Of a stretch of DNA of 39,539 nucleotides, positions 32,864 to 39,539 are shown one piece after another. The translations under genes and the position numbers were made by a program. The notes beneath the pieces are model-generated. The model saw only the letters and a program-made list of their open reading frames with translations. It was not told where the DNA came from and searched no databases. The DNA is from NORP240 sp046047495 (GTDB taxonomy: Bacteria; Pseudomonadota; Gammaproteobacteria; Pseudomonadales; Pseudohongiellaceae), in contig JBJOHV010000005.1 of NCBI GenBank assembly GCA_046047495.1, positions 1 to 39,539 on the forward strand, written 5' to 3'. How positions within the stretch are numbered: position 1 is the stretch's first letter; each line of letters begins with the position of its first letter.

Positions 32864-33316
32864 CTATTGGCGCTTCACCGCGATGGATTGCATCTCGAAA
32901 CGGGCGTTGCGCAACAGGGTGCCGGAACCCAGGAAGGCCCGGGCCGGAAATTCCTGGGTGAAATAGCTGCGGTACACCTGATTGAACACGTCGTAGTGAC
33001 TCAGGTCGGAGCAGAAGATCTGCACATACACCAGGTCGTCCATGGTCATGCCGGCCTGCTCCAGAGTGGCCTTGATGCCATCCAGCAGGGCCCGGGCCTC
33101 CACTGCAGGATCCTGGGGCACCTGGCCGTTCACCAGCCCCAGCATGCCGGAGATGTACAGGGTGTCCCCCGTCAACACCGCGCCGCTGAAAGGCGACACA
33201 TTGGGGTCGGCGGGGTGTCGGGGATTGATATAACTGCGATCCTGGGCCATGACGCTATTGGAACCCATTACGACGAAAAACAAAAGCAGGCAGAGCCTGC
33301 AACCAAGTACGCGCAT
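32864..33316 (-). CDS. Exported RidA/YjgF-family protein
   Basis: 150 residues from the ATG at 33316 with GGAGG upstream. Residues 1-25 are a signal peptide (LLLFFVVMGSNSVMAQ), so the trimer should be periplasmic. The Rid fold is complete: SPFSGAVLTGDTLYISGMLGLV, ALLDGIKATLEQAGMTMDDLVYVQIF and FPARAFLGSGTLLRNARFEMQSIAV. The active-site arginine (Arg126, PARAF) and glutamate (Glu141) that let RidA hydrolyse reactive enamines/imines are both kept. A cytosolic imine hydrolase moved to the periplasm is unusual, and the natural substrate is unknown. A partial 79-bp-type repeat arm begins 17 bases upstream of the ATG. Confidence 0.9.
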   Translation of the reverse strand: MRVLGCRLCLLLFFVVMGSNSVMAQDRSYINPRHPADPNVSPFSGAVLTGDTLYISGMLGLVNGQVPQDPAVEARALLDGIKATLEQAGMTMDDLVYVQIFCSDLSHYDVFNQVYRSYFTQEFPARAFLGSGTLLRNARFEMQSIAVKRQ

Positions 33317-33332
33317 GCACGATCCTCCTATC

Positions 33333-33359
33333 AGGGACACTGATAACTTAATAACTTAA
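33333..33359 (+). repeat. Solitary 27-bp arm of the palindromic element
   Basis: Identical to the left arm of the full element that starts at 33374, separated from it by 14 bases. There is no matching right arm of its own, so this is a half element or a tandem duplication of one arm. Confidence 0.85.
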
Positions 33360-33373
33360 CTCTCTTGGCACCC

Positions 33374-33452
33374 AGGGACACTGATAACTTAATAACTTAA
33401 CTCAAAGTCCAGCTACGAAACCCGATTAAGTTATTAAATTATCAGTGTCCCC
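33374..33452 (+). repeat. 79-bp palindromic element, copy 1
   Basis: Left arm 33374-33400, centre 33401-33425 (25 nt), right arm 33426-33452. The arm reads GGGACACTGATAACTTA plus a second ATAACTTA unit. The arms match each other except for two positions. It begins eight bases after the quinoprotein stop (minus strand) and precedes the RidA gene, so it could end or insulate transcription. Confidence 0.9.
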
Positions 33453-33460
33453 TAACACCG

Positions 33461-35398
33461 TCACGGCAAGGCCAGCGCCATCAGCTTTTCTGGCGCGCCG
33501 CTCACTCCGCCCCCCACCGCCACCACGATGAACTGCTTGCCGTCGGCCATGTAGGTAATGGGTGCGGCATGGAATCTCGCCGGCAGCTGCAGCCACCATA
33601 ATTCCTCCCCGCTGTCCTTGTCGTAGACACCGAGGCGATTGGTCTCAAAACCCTGACCGATGAACAGCAGGGTCTTGGTCAACAGGGGGCCGCCCAGCTT
33701 CTCGAAATTGCCCAGATCCGGCAGCTCCAGCCCCCGCAGGGCCTCGTGATCCTTGGGGCCGCTGCCCACCGGCACATGCCACAGCTTGTCGCCGGCATTC
33801 ATGTCAAAGGCCACCAGCTGGGAGTACGGCGGCTTGAACAGGGGCAGACCCCGGGGTCCGGCCAGCTCCACCACCCGCGGCCGGATGGTGAGGTCCGAAG
33901 CGGGATCTGCCGGCGGTTGTACCTGCACCAGGGAAAAATGCGCCCAGCTCGGCACGAACAGTCGCTGGGTTTCGGGATCGAAGGCCGCGCCCCACCAGTT
34001 GGCGCCGCCACTCCAGCCGGGGCGCACGATGTTGTCGCCGATCTTCACCGGCGTATACAGCGGGCCGCTGTGGTACTGGCGGAAGATGGCCAGGCCCTCG
34101 GCATGCAATTCCGGTGTGAAGTCGATGACATCGTCTTCCGTGGCACCGTTCACCAGGAACAGCGGCGGCCTGGTGGGGAATGGCTGGGTCGGCGAGGTCA
34201 CTTCCCCGATCAGGGTGGACTGGGGCACCGGCCGCTCCTCGATGGGCCACACCGGCTCACCGGTAACCCGGTCGAACACGAAGGTGAAGCCCTGCTTGGT
34301 AATCTGGGCCACTGCCTTGATGGTCCTGCCATTCACCGTGATGTCCATCAGGTTGGGCGCCGCCGGCGGGTCGTAATCCCATACCCCGTGGTGCACGAAC
34401 TGGTAGTGCCACACCCGCTCACCGGTGGCGGCATTCAACGCCACCAGGGAATTTGCAAACAGGTTATCCCCCAGGCGATGGCCACCGTAGTAATCCGGCA
34501 CCGGCGTGCCCACCGGAAGGTACACCATGCCGAGCTCCGGATCGGCACTCATGATGGTCCATACGTTGGTGCCGCCCACAGTCTGCCAGGCATCGGCAGG
34601 CCAGCTGTCGTAACCGGTCTCCCCCGGATGAGGAATGGTATGAAATATCCACTGCATCTGGCCGGTGCGCACATTGAAGCCCCGCACATGGCCCGGCGGC
34701 GCCTCCTGAAAATCCGTGCCCTCGGTCATGGCGGAACCGACGATCACCACATCCCCCACCACCAGGGGCGGCGAACTGACGGTATAGAGATTGGGATCGA
34801 TGGTACGTCCCAGGCCCCGCTTGAGATCGAGAATTCCCGCCCGGCCGAAGGCGGGATCCGGGCGCCGGGTGGCGGGGTCGATGGCGATCAGATTGGCGCG
34901 CCCGGCCACATAAAAAATGCGCTCCTGCTCTCCGTCGCTCCAGTAGGCCAGCCCCCGGGTGATGAAGCCATGCACCGCCGGGCGGCCGTCCAGGTACAGC
35001 ACCGGGTCATAGCTCCACAGGGTCTGACCCGACACCGGATCGATGGCCGCCAATTGTCCCAGGGACGTGGTGGTGTACAGCACGCCATTCACCATCAGCG
35101 GCGTTACTTCATAGGCATAGCTGCGGAAGGTGCCCCGCTCGCGGATGACGTCATTGGCGGCACGGATCTGCTCATCCACCGACGTCCATTCCCAGGCCAC
35201 CTGCAGGCGCTGCACGTTGTCGCGGGTGATCTGGTCCAGGGGGGAATACTTGGTATTGCCGGAATCGGCACCGTAACTGTGCCATTCACCCCGAACCGCA
35301 CCGGTTTGGGCAAGGACATTGCCGCCTGAGCCAAAGCCGAGGCTGATGGCAACCAAAGTGACCAGCAGGGGCATGGCAATGAAGCGCGTGTTGGACAT
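33461..35398 (-). CDS. Secreted PQQ-dependent dehydrogenase, membrane-GDH-like
   Basis: 645 residues from the ATG at 35398 with GGAGGTG upstream. Residues 1-31 are a signal peptide (ISLGFGSGGNVLAQ). The propeller begins EWHSYGADSGNTKYSPLDQI, the usual quinoprotein opening. Gcd-type landmarks are HHGVWDYDPPAAPNL, a Lys in ITKQGFTFVFDRVTGEP, and EVTSPTQPFPTRPP. Like the protein at 13360 it lacks the membrane anchor of Gcd and lacks a cytochrome c domain, so its electron acceptor is not evident. HLGDNLFANSLVALNA-type text (here HRLGDNLFANSLVAL) shows it is a paralogue of that protein (YGGDRAGDNLFANSIVAV). It is divergent from the membrane protein at 35661, which is a candidate partner. Substrate unknown. 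Confidence 0.9.
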   Translation of the reverse strand: MSNTRFIAMPLLVTLVAISLGFGSGGNVLAQTGAVRGEWHSYGADSGNTKYSPLDQITRDNVQRLQVAWEWTSVDEQIRAANDVIRERGTFRSYAYEVTPLMVNGVLYTTTSLGQLAAIDPVSGQTLWSYDPVLYLDGRPAVHGFITRGLAYWSDGEQERIFYVAGRANLIAIDPATRRPDPAFGRAGILDLKRGLGRTIDPNLYTVSSPPLVVGDVVIVGSAMTEGTDFQEAPPGHVRGFNVRTGQMQWIFHTIPHPGETGYDSWPADAWQTVGGTNVWTIMSADPELGMVYLPVGTPVPDYYGGHRLGDNLFANSLVALNAATGERVWHYQFVHHGVWDYDPPAAPNLMDITVNGRTIKAVAQITKQGFTFVFDRVTGEPVWPIEERPVPQSTLIGEVTSPTQPFPTRPPLFLVNGATEDDVIDFTPELHAEGLAIFRQYHSGPLYTPVKIGDNIVRPGWSGGANWWGAAFDPETQRLFVPSWAHFSLVQVQPPADPASDLTIRPRVVELAGPRGLPLFKPPYSQLVAFDMNAGDKLWHVPVGSGPKDHEALRGLELPDLGNFEKLGGPLLTKTLLFIGQGFETNRLGVYDKDSGEELWWLQLPARFHAAPITYMADGKQFIVVAVGGGVSGAPEKLMALALP

Positions 35399-35533
35399 AG
35401 GCACCTCCATCGGTGGCAATTACGGCACCAGTGCCGCCAAGAGTAGCAGGCAAGAAACAGGCCGACCATGGGAAACTTCAGTGGCATTGACGTTGCACGG
35501 CACCACAAGGGACACTTGGGTCCGCGAGGGGGT

Positions 35534-35612
35534 GGGGACACTGATAACTTAATAACTTAATTTGAAAATCATCGACCAAATCCAGTTAAGTTATTAAGTT
35601 ATCAGTGTCCCC
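35534..35612 (+). repeat. 79-bp palindromic element, copy 2
   Basis: Left arm 35534-35560, centre 35561-35585 (25 nt), right arm 35586-35612; the 27-bp arms are perfect inverted copies ending in GGGGACAC/GTGTCCCC. It lies in the 262-bp gap between two divergent genes. Confidence 0.92.
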
Positions 35613-35660
35613 CCAACAAGAAGCCCCCAATTACTGCCCCCTGATAATGAGAGTCCTTAC

Positions 35661-36125
35661 ATGTTTCTGTGGTTGGAAAGCACCCCGGTAGCCCAATGGG
35701 TCGCCCTGTCCCTGTGGGCCTACCCCCTGCTCCTGGCAGTTCACATCGTGGGTCTGGCCATCGTGGTGGGCATCTTCGCCATCCGGGACATGCGTCTGCT
35801 GGGCCTGTTTCCCGCCCTGCAACCCGCTGCCTTTCTGCCACTGAGCAAACTGGCCTGGGTGGGGTTCATCATCAATGCCATCTCCGGCATCATGCTGTTC
35901 ACGTCCCAGGCGGTGACCTTCGTCAACAGTGCGGCATTCCTGATCAAGATCGGCAGCATCGTGGCCGGCATGGTCCTGGCCGGGGTGATCCAGAGCCGTC
36001 TGCGGGGCGAACTGTCCGGTGATGGCACCATCCGCCTGTCCGGTTCCACCCGCGGCATCGCCGCCGCCTCATTGGCCCTGTGGGTGACCGCCATCATTGC
36101 CGGTCGCCTGATTGCCTACCTTTAA
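35661..36125 (+). CDS. Four-helix membrane protein, DUF6644-like (copy 1)
   Basis: 154 residues with four transmembrane helices (about 15-40, 60-84, 88-110, 130-150). Helix 1 carries a histidine (AVHIVGLAIVVG), followed by IRDMRLLGLF, a pattern shared with the paralogue at 36872 (LHFMGLSLLLGG...VIDLRVAGHF). I place it in DUF6644, a family of unknown function. The conserved histidine and arginine would suit heme or quinone binding, but nothing proves that. It is divergent from the GDH-like quinoprotein, with a 79-bp palindrome between. Downstream, a hairpin at 36129-36153 separates it from the convergent lipocalin-like gene. Confidence 0.75.
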   Translation: MFLWLESTPVAQWVALSLWAYPLLLAVHIVGLAIVVGIFAIRDMRLLGLFPALQPAAFLPLSKLAWVGFIINAISGIMLFTSQAVTFVNSAAFLIKIGSIVAGMVLAGVIQSRLRGELSGDGTIRLSGSTRGIAAASLALWVTAIIAGRLIAYL

Positions 36126-36128
36126 GGC

Positions 36129-36153
36129 GGATCGACCCCACAAAGATCGATCC
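36129..36153. terminator. Hairpin between convergent genes
   Basis: GGATCGA (36129-36135) pairs with TCGATCC (36147-36153) across an 11-nt loop. It starts three bases after the stop of the DUF6644-like gene and lies before the stop of the minus-strand gene. No U-run follows, so termination strength is doubtful. Confidence 0.4.
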
Positions 36154-36171
36154 CCAGCCCCTCCCCGCCAA

Positions 36172-36657
36172 TCAGCGGCGACGATTGAAAACCAGCACCT
36201 GACTTTCCTGCTCAGTGCCGGGAAACTGGATGGAGATGGTCAGTCGCTGGTGATTGGGCGAGATGAACTTGGAACCAATCTGGGAAACCTGATCACCCAG
36301 GCGCACCGTGTACTCCACAGTCTGATCATTGATTCGGCGGTAGGAGATACGGGCCGGCGCCGGCAGTTCATCGAAACTGACGATGGGATACTCTTCGCCG
36401 CTGAACGTGTAGATTGCAGCGGTGAGACCCAACGTACCGTCTTCGGCCACGGTCGCGACCTGATAGGCAAAGCTGCCATTGCCCAGATCGGTATAGGAGC
36501 GGGACATGTTCTTGGGCGGCATAGCGCTGCCAAAATCGGATTCCTCAAGATCAATATCCCAGGTACCGATAAAGGGATCCTCACTCTGCGCCCGCAGAAG
36601 GGACGAACCAAACAAAGCAAACAACACACACAATACTGATACGATTTTACGACTCAT
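36172..36657 (-). CDS. Secreted lipocalin-like protein of unknown function
   Basis: 161 residues. Signal peptide 1-23 (LFALFGSSLLRAQ). The mature start DPFIGTWDIDLEESDFGSAMPPKNMSRSYTDLGNGSF fits a widespread group of small secreted proteins whose first strand reads GTWxLNxxKSxF and which are predicted to be lipocalin-like beta-barrels. The rest is rich in beta strands and ends in basic FNRRR. No catalytic residues are recognised. It is convergent with the first DUF6644-like gene and divergent from the second, with 214 bases between starts. Confidence 0.75.
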   Translation of the reverse strand: MSRKIVSVLCVLFALFGSSLLRAQSEDPFIGTWDIDLEESDFGSAMPPKNMSRSYTDLGNGSFAYQVATVAEDGTLGLTAAIYTFSGEEYPIVSFDELPAPARISYRRINDQTVEYTVRLGDQVSQIGSKFISPNHQRLTISIQFPGTEQESQVLVFNRRR

Positions 36658-36771
36658 TGCATTCCACTCCCACGGTTGACGAGAACCAAAAGGTCAATTA
36701 TTTGATTTGATAGGCACTCTTCACCACGCTACGCCCACTGCAGGTAACGGTATTGAGGAAGATCAATCCAT

Positions 36772-36799
36772 TTCCTGTCATCGGGTAGTCCGCTACAAT
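36772..36799 (+). promoter_or_regulatory. Weak promoter candidate for DUF6644-like copy 2
   Basis: TTCCTG (36772-36777), 16 bases, TACAAT (36794-36799), about 72 bases before the ATG at 36872. The -10 is good and the -35 is poor. Confidence 0.35.
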
Positions 36800-36871
36800 G
36801 CGTTCCACATAAGAATGAGCCGGGACCAGACGGCATAACCCGGCCGGACCCACACCATCAGGACCACGTGC

Positions 36872-37360
36872 ATGCTATACACCTTCGCGGAATACGCCCT
36901 GGACAGCGGCCTCAACCAACTGATCGCCAACACCTACTGGCTGTGGCCGGTGCTGGAAATTCTCCACTTCATGGGTTTGTCCCTGCTGCTGGGCGGGTTG
37001 CTGGTGATCGATCTGCGGGTGGCTGGCCATTTTCGCGGCTTCCATCCCCGCGGGGTGCACCAGCTGCTGCCCCTGGTGGTCACCGGCCTGGCTCTCAATG
37101 TCACCACCGGCGTCCTGTTCTTCTTCGGCGACCCCATGCGTTACGCAGTGAACATCGGATTTCAGATCAAGATGGGGTTGGTGCTGCTGGCCGGGCTCAA
37201 TGTGCTGTTCTATTACCTGAAGATCGATCCCCAAGTACGCACCTGGGATGGCGATACGCCGTCACCGACCCTTGCCAAAGCGGTGGCCTACACATCCCTT
37301 ATCGCCTGGTTCGGTGTCCTGCTGTGCGGACGGCTGATTCCCTATGTGGGCAGCGGCTAG
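36872..37360 (+). CDS. Four-helix membrane protein, DUF6644-like (copy 2)
   Basis: 162 residues from the ATG at 36872 with CAGGA upstream. Four transmembrane helices (about 24-48, 66-85, 95-115, 138-157). LEILHFMGLSLLLGGLLVIDLRVAG parallels the histidine and DxRxxG motif of the copy at 35661, and the GRLIPYVGSG ending parallels GRLIAYL there, so the two are paralogues. HPRGVHQLLPLVVTGLALNVTTGVLFFFGDP has a second histidine pair that copy 1 lacks. Unknown function; possible heme- or quinone-binding membrane partner for the nearby quinoprotein. A 79-bp palindrome starts 12 bases after its stop. Confidence 0.78.
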   Translation: MLYTFAEYALDSGLNQLIANTYWLWPVLEILHFMGLSLLLGGLLVIDLRVAGHFRGFHPRGVHQLLPLVVTGLALNVTTGVLFFFGDPMRYAVNIGFQIKMGLVLLAGLNVLFYYLKIDPQVRTWDGDTPSPTLAKAVAYTSLIAWFGVLLCGRLIPYVGSG

Positions 37361-37372
37361 GCATAAGGCATA

Positions 37373-37451
37373 GGGGACACTGATAACTTAATAACTTAAC
37401 TGGACGTGGTGGATGGGCTTTAAGTTAAGTTATTAAGTTATCAGTGTCCCC
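37373..37451 (+). repeat. 79-bp palindromic element, copy 3 (inverted centre)
   Basis: Left arm 37373-37399, centre 37400-37424 (25 nt), right arm 37425-37451. Both arms are identical to those of copy 2. Read in reverse complement, the centre matches copy 2 at 17 of 25 positions, so this copy lies in the opposite orientation. Confidence 0.92.
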
Positions 37452-37526
37452 ATCGACGGCCTGGAAAATCCGGATTGGTTTGGTTAACGTAGTCCTGTCA
37501 CATCACACCCTTGCGAGGTCCTGACG

Positions 37527-37811
37527 ATGCGATACCTGGTTCTGATTGGCTTGCTGACACTCATCAGCGCGTGCAACAGCGGTCAGCCCAACTTTTACCG
37601 GATGACGGAAGAGGAGCTCTACACCTACAACCTTGGCAAGCCTCTGCTGGACAAAGTGTATTGCTACGAACGCCGGGAGGCGCGCAGCTGGATACCTCGA
37701 ACACGCTGCCAGACCGTGGAGGAAATTGCCGACGAGAATGTCAGCAACGCCAGCCGCATCGACGTCCTGAGTCCCAGCTCCGACTACAACGTCATGCGCG
37801 GTCGCGACTAG
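37527..37811 (+). CDS. Small lipoprotein of unknown function
   Basis: 94 residues with a lipoprotein signal: MRYLVLIGLLTLISAC, lipidation at Cys16. The mature part (NSGQPNFYRMTEEELYTYNLGKPL...) is short, charged and has two further cysteines (CYERREARSWIPRTRCQTVEE) that could form a disulfide in the periplasm. GAGGTCC upstream is a moderate ribosome site. I do not recognise a named family. It is convergent with the GlcG/HbpS-like gene, 41 bases away, and follows the third palindromic element. Confidence 0.7.
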   Translation: MRYLVLIGLLTLISACNSGQPNFYRMTEEELYTYNLGKPLLDKVYCYERREARSWIPRTRCQTVEEIADENVSNASRIDVLSPSSDYNVMRGRD

Positions 37812-37852
37812 CACCCAAACAAGGGCGCATCATCGCGACCGCACCGGTTGGA

Positions 37853-38335
37853 CTAGTTGGATGAGCTGCCGATAGCCGCGGCACCGGCATTGGAGACTTC
37901 CTCATCCTGCACAGCCTGCACGCCGCTGGTGGCAATAGCGCCGATCATCTGGCCATTGACGAACACCGGCACACCGCCGGCAAACGTCACACCGCCTTCC
38001 ACTTCCTCGATCTCCCCAGCCGCCAGCCGTGTGCCATAGACACCGGAGGTGAGCCCCGTCGCCGTGACTACCCTGGCCTTGGCGGTGGCAAAGCCGAAAG
38101 TGCGCGCTCCGGCACCATCCAGACGTCGCAACATCACCGGGTTGTTGTTCTGGTCGGTGATCAGGATCGTCACGTTCCAGCCCTTGTCCCGGGCATAGGC
38201 TTCGGCCGCATCCATGGCGCGGGTGGCCAGATCATAGGTCATCAGGCTGGGGGCATCGTTGGCGCCCTGGGCCCACAACGCCGGCGACACGGACAAGAGC
38301 ATCGCCAACACCACAAGTTTCACATTGATTTTCAT
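37853..38335 (-). CDS. Secreted GlcG/HbpS-family (DUF336) protein
   Basis: 160 residues. Signal peptide 1-22 (MLLSVSPALWAQ). The GlcG/HbpS fold is recognised by LATRAMDAAEAYARDKGWNVTILITDQNNNPVMLRRLDGAGARTFGFATAKARVVTATG and GGVTFAGGVPVFVNGQMIGAIATSGVQAVQDEEVSNAGAAAI. HbpS of Streptomyces binds heme outside the cell and signals redox stress; most other members are uncharacterised. It starts 35 bases after the alpha/beta hydrolase stop on the same strand, so the two likely share a transcript. The usual C-terminal DxxVA-type active helix is present in modified form (QDEEVSNAG). Confidence 0.88.
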   Translation of the reverse strand: MKINVKLVVLAMLLSVSPALWAQGANDAPSLMTYDLATRAMDAAEAYARDKGWNVTILITDQNNNPVMLRRLDGAGARTFGFATAKARVVTATGLTSGVYGTRLAAGEIEEVEGGVTFAGGVPVFVNGQMIGAIATSGVQAVQDEEVSNAGAAAIGSSSN

Positions 38336-38370
38336 AGTGACTCCTCGTCATTTCTCTGGTTATTGTTCAA

Positions 38371-39375
38371 TCACGTTCCAAGAAACCGCAGCAGTTCCTC
38401 GCTCACCACATCGGGTACTTCCTCATGGGGGTTGTGGCCCACACCGGGAATCAGAAACACCTCCCCATTGGGAAACACTCCGGCCGCGTGGCGGGCTTCC
38501 GCGGCGAAGGTCGGGTAGTCCTCTTCACCACCCATGATCAGGGTCGGGGTCTGGATGTGCTGCCAGTCATTCACCACGGTGTCCATGCCGCGCATCTGGC
38601 CGGTGAGGCTGCTGATGTAAGCCAGCTGCGGCCAGTCGGGGCTCAGGCGGTTGCCGTAGCGGATGCGCATGTGCTCCATGAATTCCGGCTTCCAGGTCAC
38701 GTAGTTTTCTTCCGCCCATTCCAGCAGGGAGGCATAGACCTCGCCCATGTCGGGATTGGCGGCCACCTCACCGGTCAGCGGGCGGAAGCCGCGGCCGTAG
38801 CGGTTGTCGGTGAGGCCGATCTGGTTCACGGTGACCAGGTGGGTGATGCGCTCCGGGTAGAGGAAGGCGAAGCGGGTCACCATCTGCCCGCCGATGGAAT
38901 GGCCCACCAAAGCCGCCTGCTGGATGCCCAGATGATCCATCAGGCGCGCCGTATTGGATGCCCAGAGGTTGATGCTGTAGGGAATATTGGGTTTGGAGGA
39001 TTTGCCCCAGCCCAGGCGGTCCTTGGCGATCACGCGATAGCCTGCCTGGGTCAATGCCGCGATCTGTGCCTTCCAATACCAGCCGTAATAAAGCCCGCCG
39101 TGGTGGAAGATCACCGTGCGGCCGTTGGCCTGCCCCACCGGTGCGACATCCATATAGGCGATGCGCGCATCCTGCCCGTAGACACGAAAATCCAGATAGC
39201 TCACCGGATAGGGATACTCGATCTCCTGGAGATCGATGGATACCGGTCCCCAATCGGCTGGCGGCGACGGCGGCGGGCCTGACTGGGCGGAGGCCAGGGT
39301 TGGCAACGCCAGTACGGCCAGCGCACACAGGGCCGGCAGCCTTGTCAGCAGATGAAAGCAATGGGACACGGTCAT
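38371..39375 (-). CDS. Secreted alpha/beta hydrolase
   Basis: 334 residues from the ATG at 39375 with GGAGGAACC upstream; longer readings lack a site. Signal peptide 1-31 (VLALPTLASAQ). The oxyanion loop is IFHHGGLYYGWYW (about 89-101), the nucleophile elbow is GHSIGG with Ser160, the acid lies in MGGEEDYPTF and the catalytic His314 is in PGVGHNPHEE. DRLGWGKSSKP is the classic epoxide-hydrolase/haloalkane-dehalogenase-type strand-4 loop of the fold, but the nucleophile is Ser, which points to an esterase or C-C hydrolase. It acts outside the cytosol. First of two genes with the GlcG/HbpS-like protein. No gene is seen in the remaining 164 bases to the window end. Confidence 0.9.
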   Translation of the reverse strand: MTVSHCFHLLTRLPALCALAVLALPTLASAQSGPPPSPPADWGPVSIDLQEIEYPYPVSYLDFRVYGQDARIAYMDVAPVGQANGRTVIFHHGGLYYGWYWKAQIAALTQAGYRVIAKDRLGWGKSSKPNIPYSINLWASNTARLMDHLGIQQAALVGHSIGGQMVTRFAFLYPERITHLVTVNQIGLTDNRYGRGFRPLTGEVAANPDMGEVYASLLEWAEENYVTWKPEFMEHMRIRYGNRLSPDWPQLAYISSLTGQMRGMDTVVNDWQHIQTPTLIMGGEEDYPTFAAEARHAAGVFPNGEVFLIPGVGHNPHEEVPDVVSEELLRFLGT

Positions 39376-39539
39376 GGTTCCTCCGGGTGCTGGGTAAACG
39401 ATGGCTCGAGAATACTTGAACAGAATTCCGAGGGGAACGCACGGACGCCCAGAGGAGCAGCAAACCAGCTGCCCTGACTTGCACGTAGTCACCGGGGTTG
39501 CTATCAAGGCTGCTCAGAGTGAGTCAGCCCCATCACTGA

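Noticed and set aside
33333..33452. Clustered repeats as a possible CRISPR array
   Set aside because: There are only one lone arm and one inverted pair here, no regular direct repeat-spacer series, and no cas genes.

Overview
The window is GC-rich, densely coded chromosomal DNA from a free-living gammaproteobacterium. The class is inferred from gene content and style: an AlkX-type glycosylase, a periplasmic catalase-peroxidase, many Sec-exported quinoproteins and GGGGAC-type intergenic palindromes. A marine or other aquatic lifestyle is plausible from the Mrp-type cation antiporter and phosphonate-type uptake genes, but it is not proven. No rRNA, tRNA, CRISPR array, transposase or prophage gene was seen.

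Layout. (1) 1-4.6 kb: the 5' part of an exported M20 peptidase (minus), a secreted NHL beta-propeller (plus), and a secreted catalase-peroxidase KatG (minus). (2) 4.8-9.8 kb, minus: a SAM methyltransferase, then a MarR regulator overlapping two half-size ABC exporters that form a heterodimer with one degenerate ATP site. A SlyA/MarR-like palindrome sits just before the regulator. (3) 9.8-13.4 kb, plus: AlkX/YcaQ DNA glycosylase, then an operon of membrane protein, winged-helix regulator and DUF4153-like membrane protein, whose promoter spacer is filled by a perfect palindrome. (4) 13.4-15.2 kb, minus: a secreted glucose-dehydrogenase-like quinoprotein. (5) 15.3-23.0 kb, minus: a translationally coupled ten-gene operon, HTH_17 protein - MrpE - MrpF - MrpG - (MbhD/MbhE/MrpB fusion) - MrpC - MrpD - second D-like - 2-TM small protein - third D-like.

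(6) 23.0-23.6 kb: a gene-free stretch with 39-bp direct repeats around a large inverted repeat. (7) 23.6-27.2 kb: a lipoprotein amidohydrolase facing a PVA-dehydrogenase-like quinohemoprotein. (8) 27.3-33.3 kb, all minus: secreted RidA, MFS exporter, PhnD, PhnC, PhnE, PhnE and a SOUL heme-binding lipoprotein. (9) 33.4-39.4 kb: another secreted GDH-like quinoprotein, two paralogous four-helix membrane proteins (DUF6644-like), a lipocalin-like secreted protein, a small lipoprotein, a secreted GlcG/HbpS protein and a secreted alpha/beta hydrolase. Three copies of a 79-bp palindromic element lie between these genes.

Themes: much of the window encodes envelope redox chemistry (three quinoproteins, KatG, SOUL, HbpS-like, exported RidA). 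The most unusual items are the Mbh-ordered antiporter operon with three antiporter-like subunits, one of which lacks the key lysine, and the 79-bp elements, whose 27-bp arms are almost invariant while their 25-nt centres have diverged.
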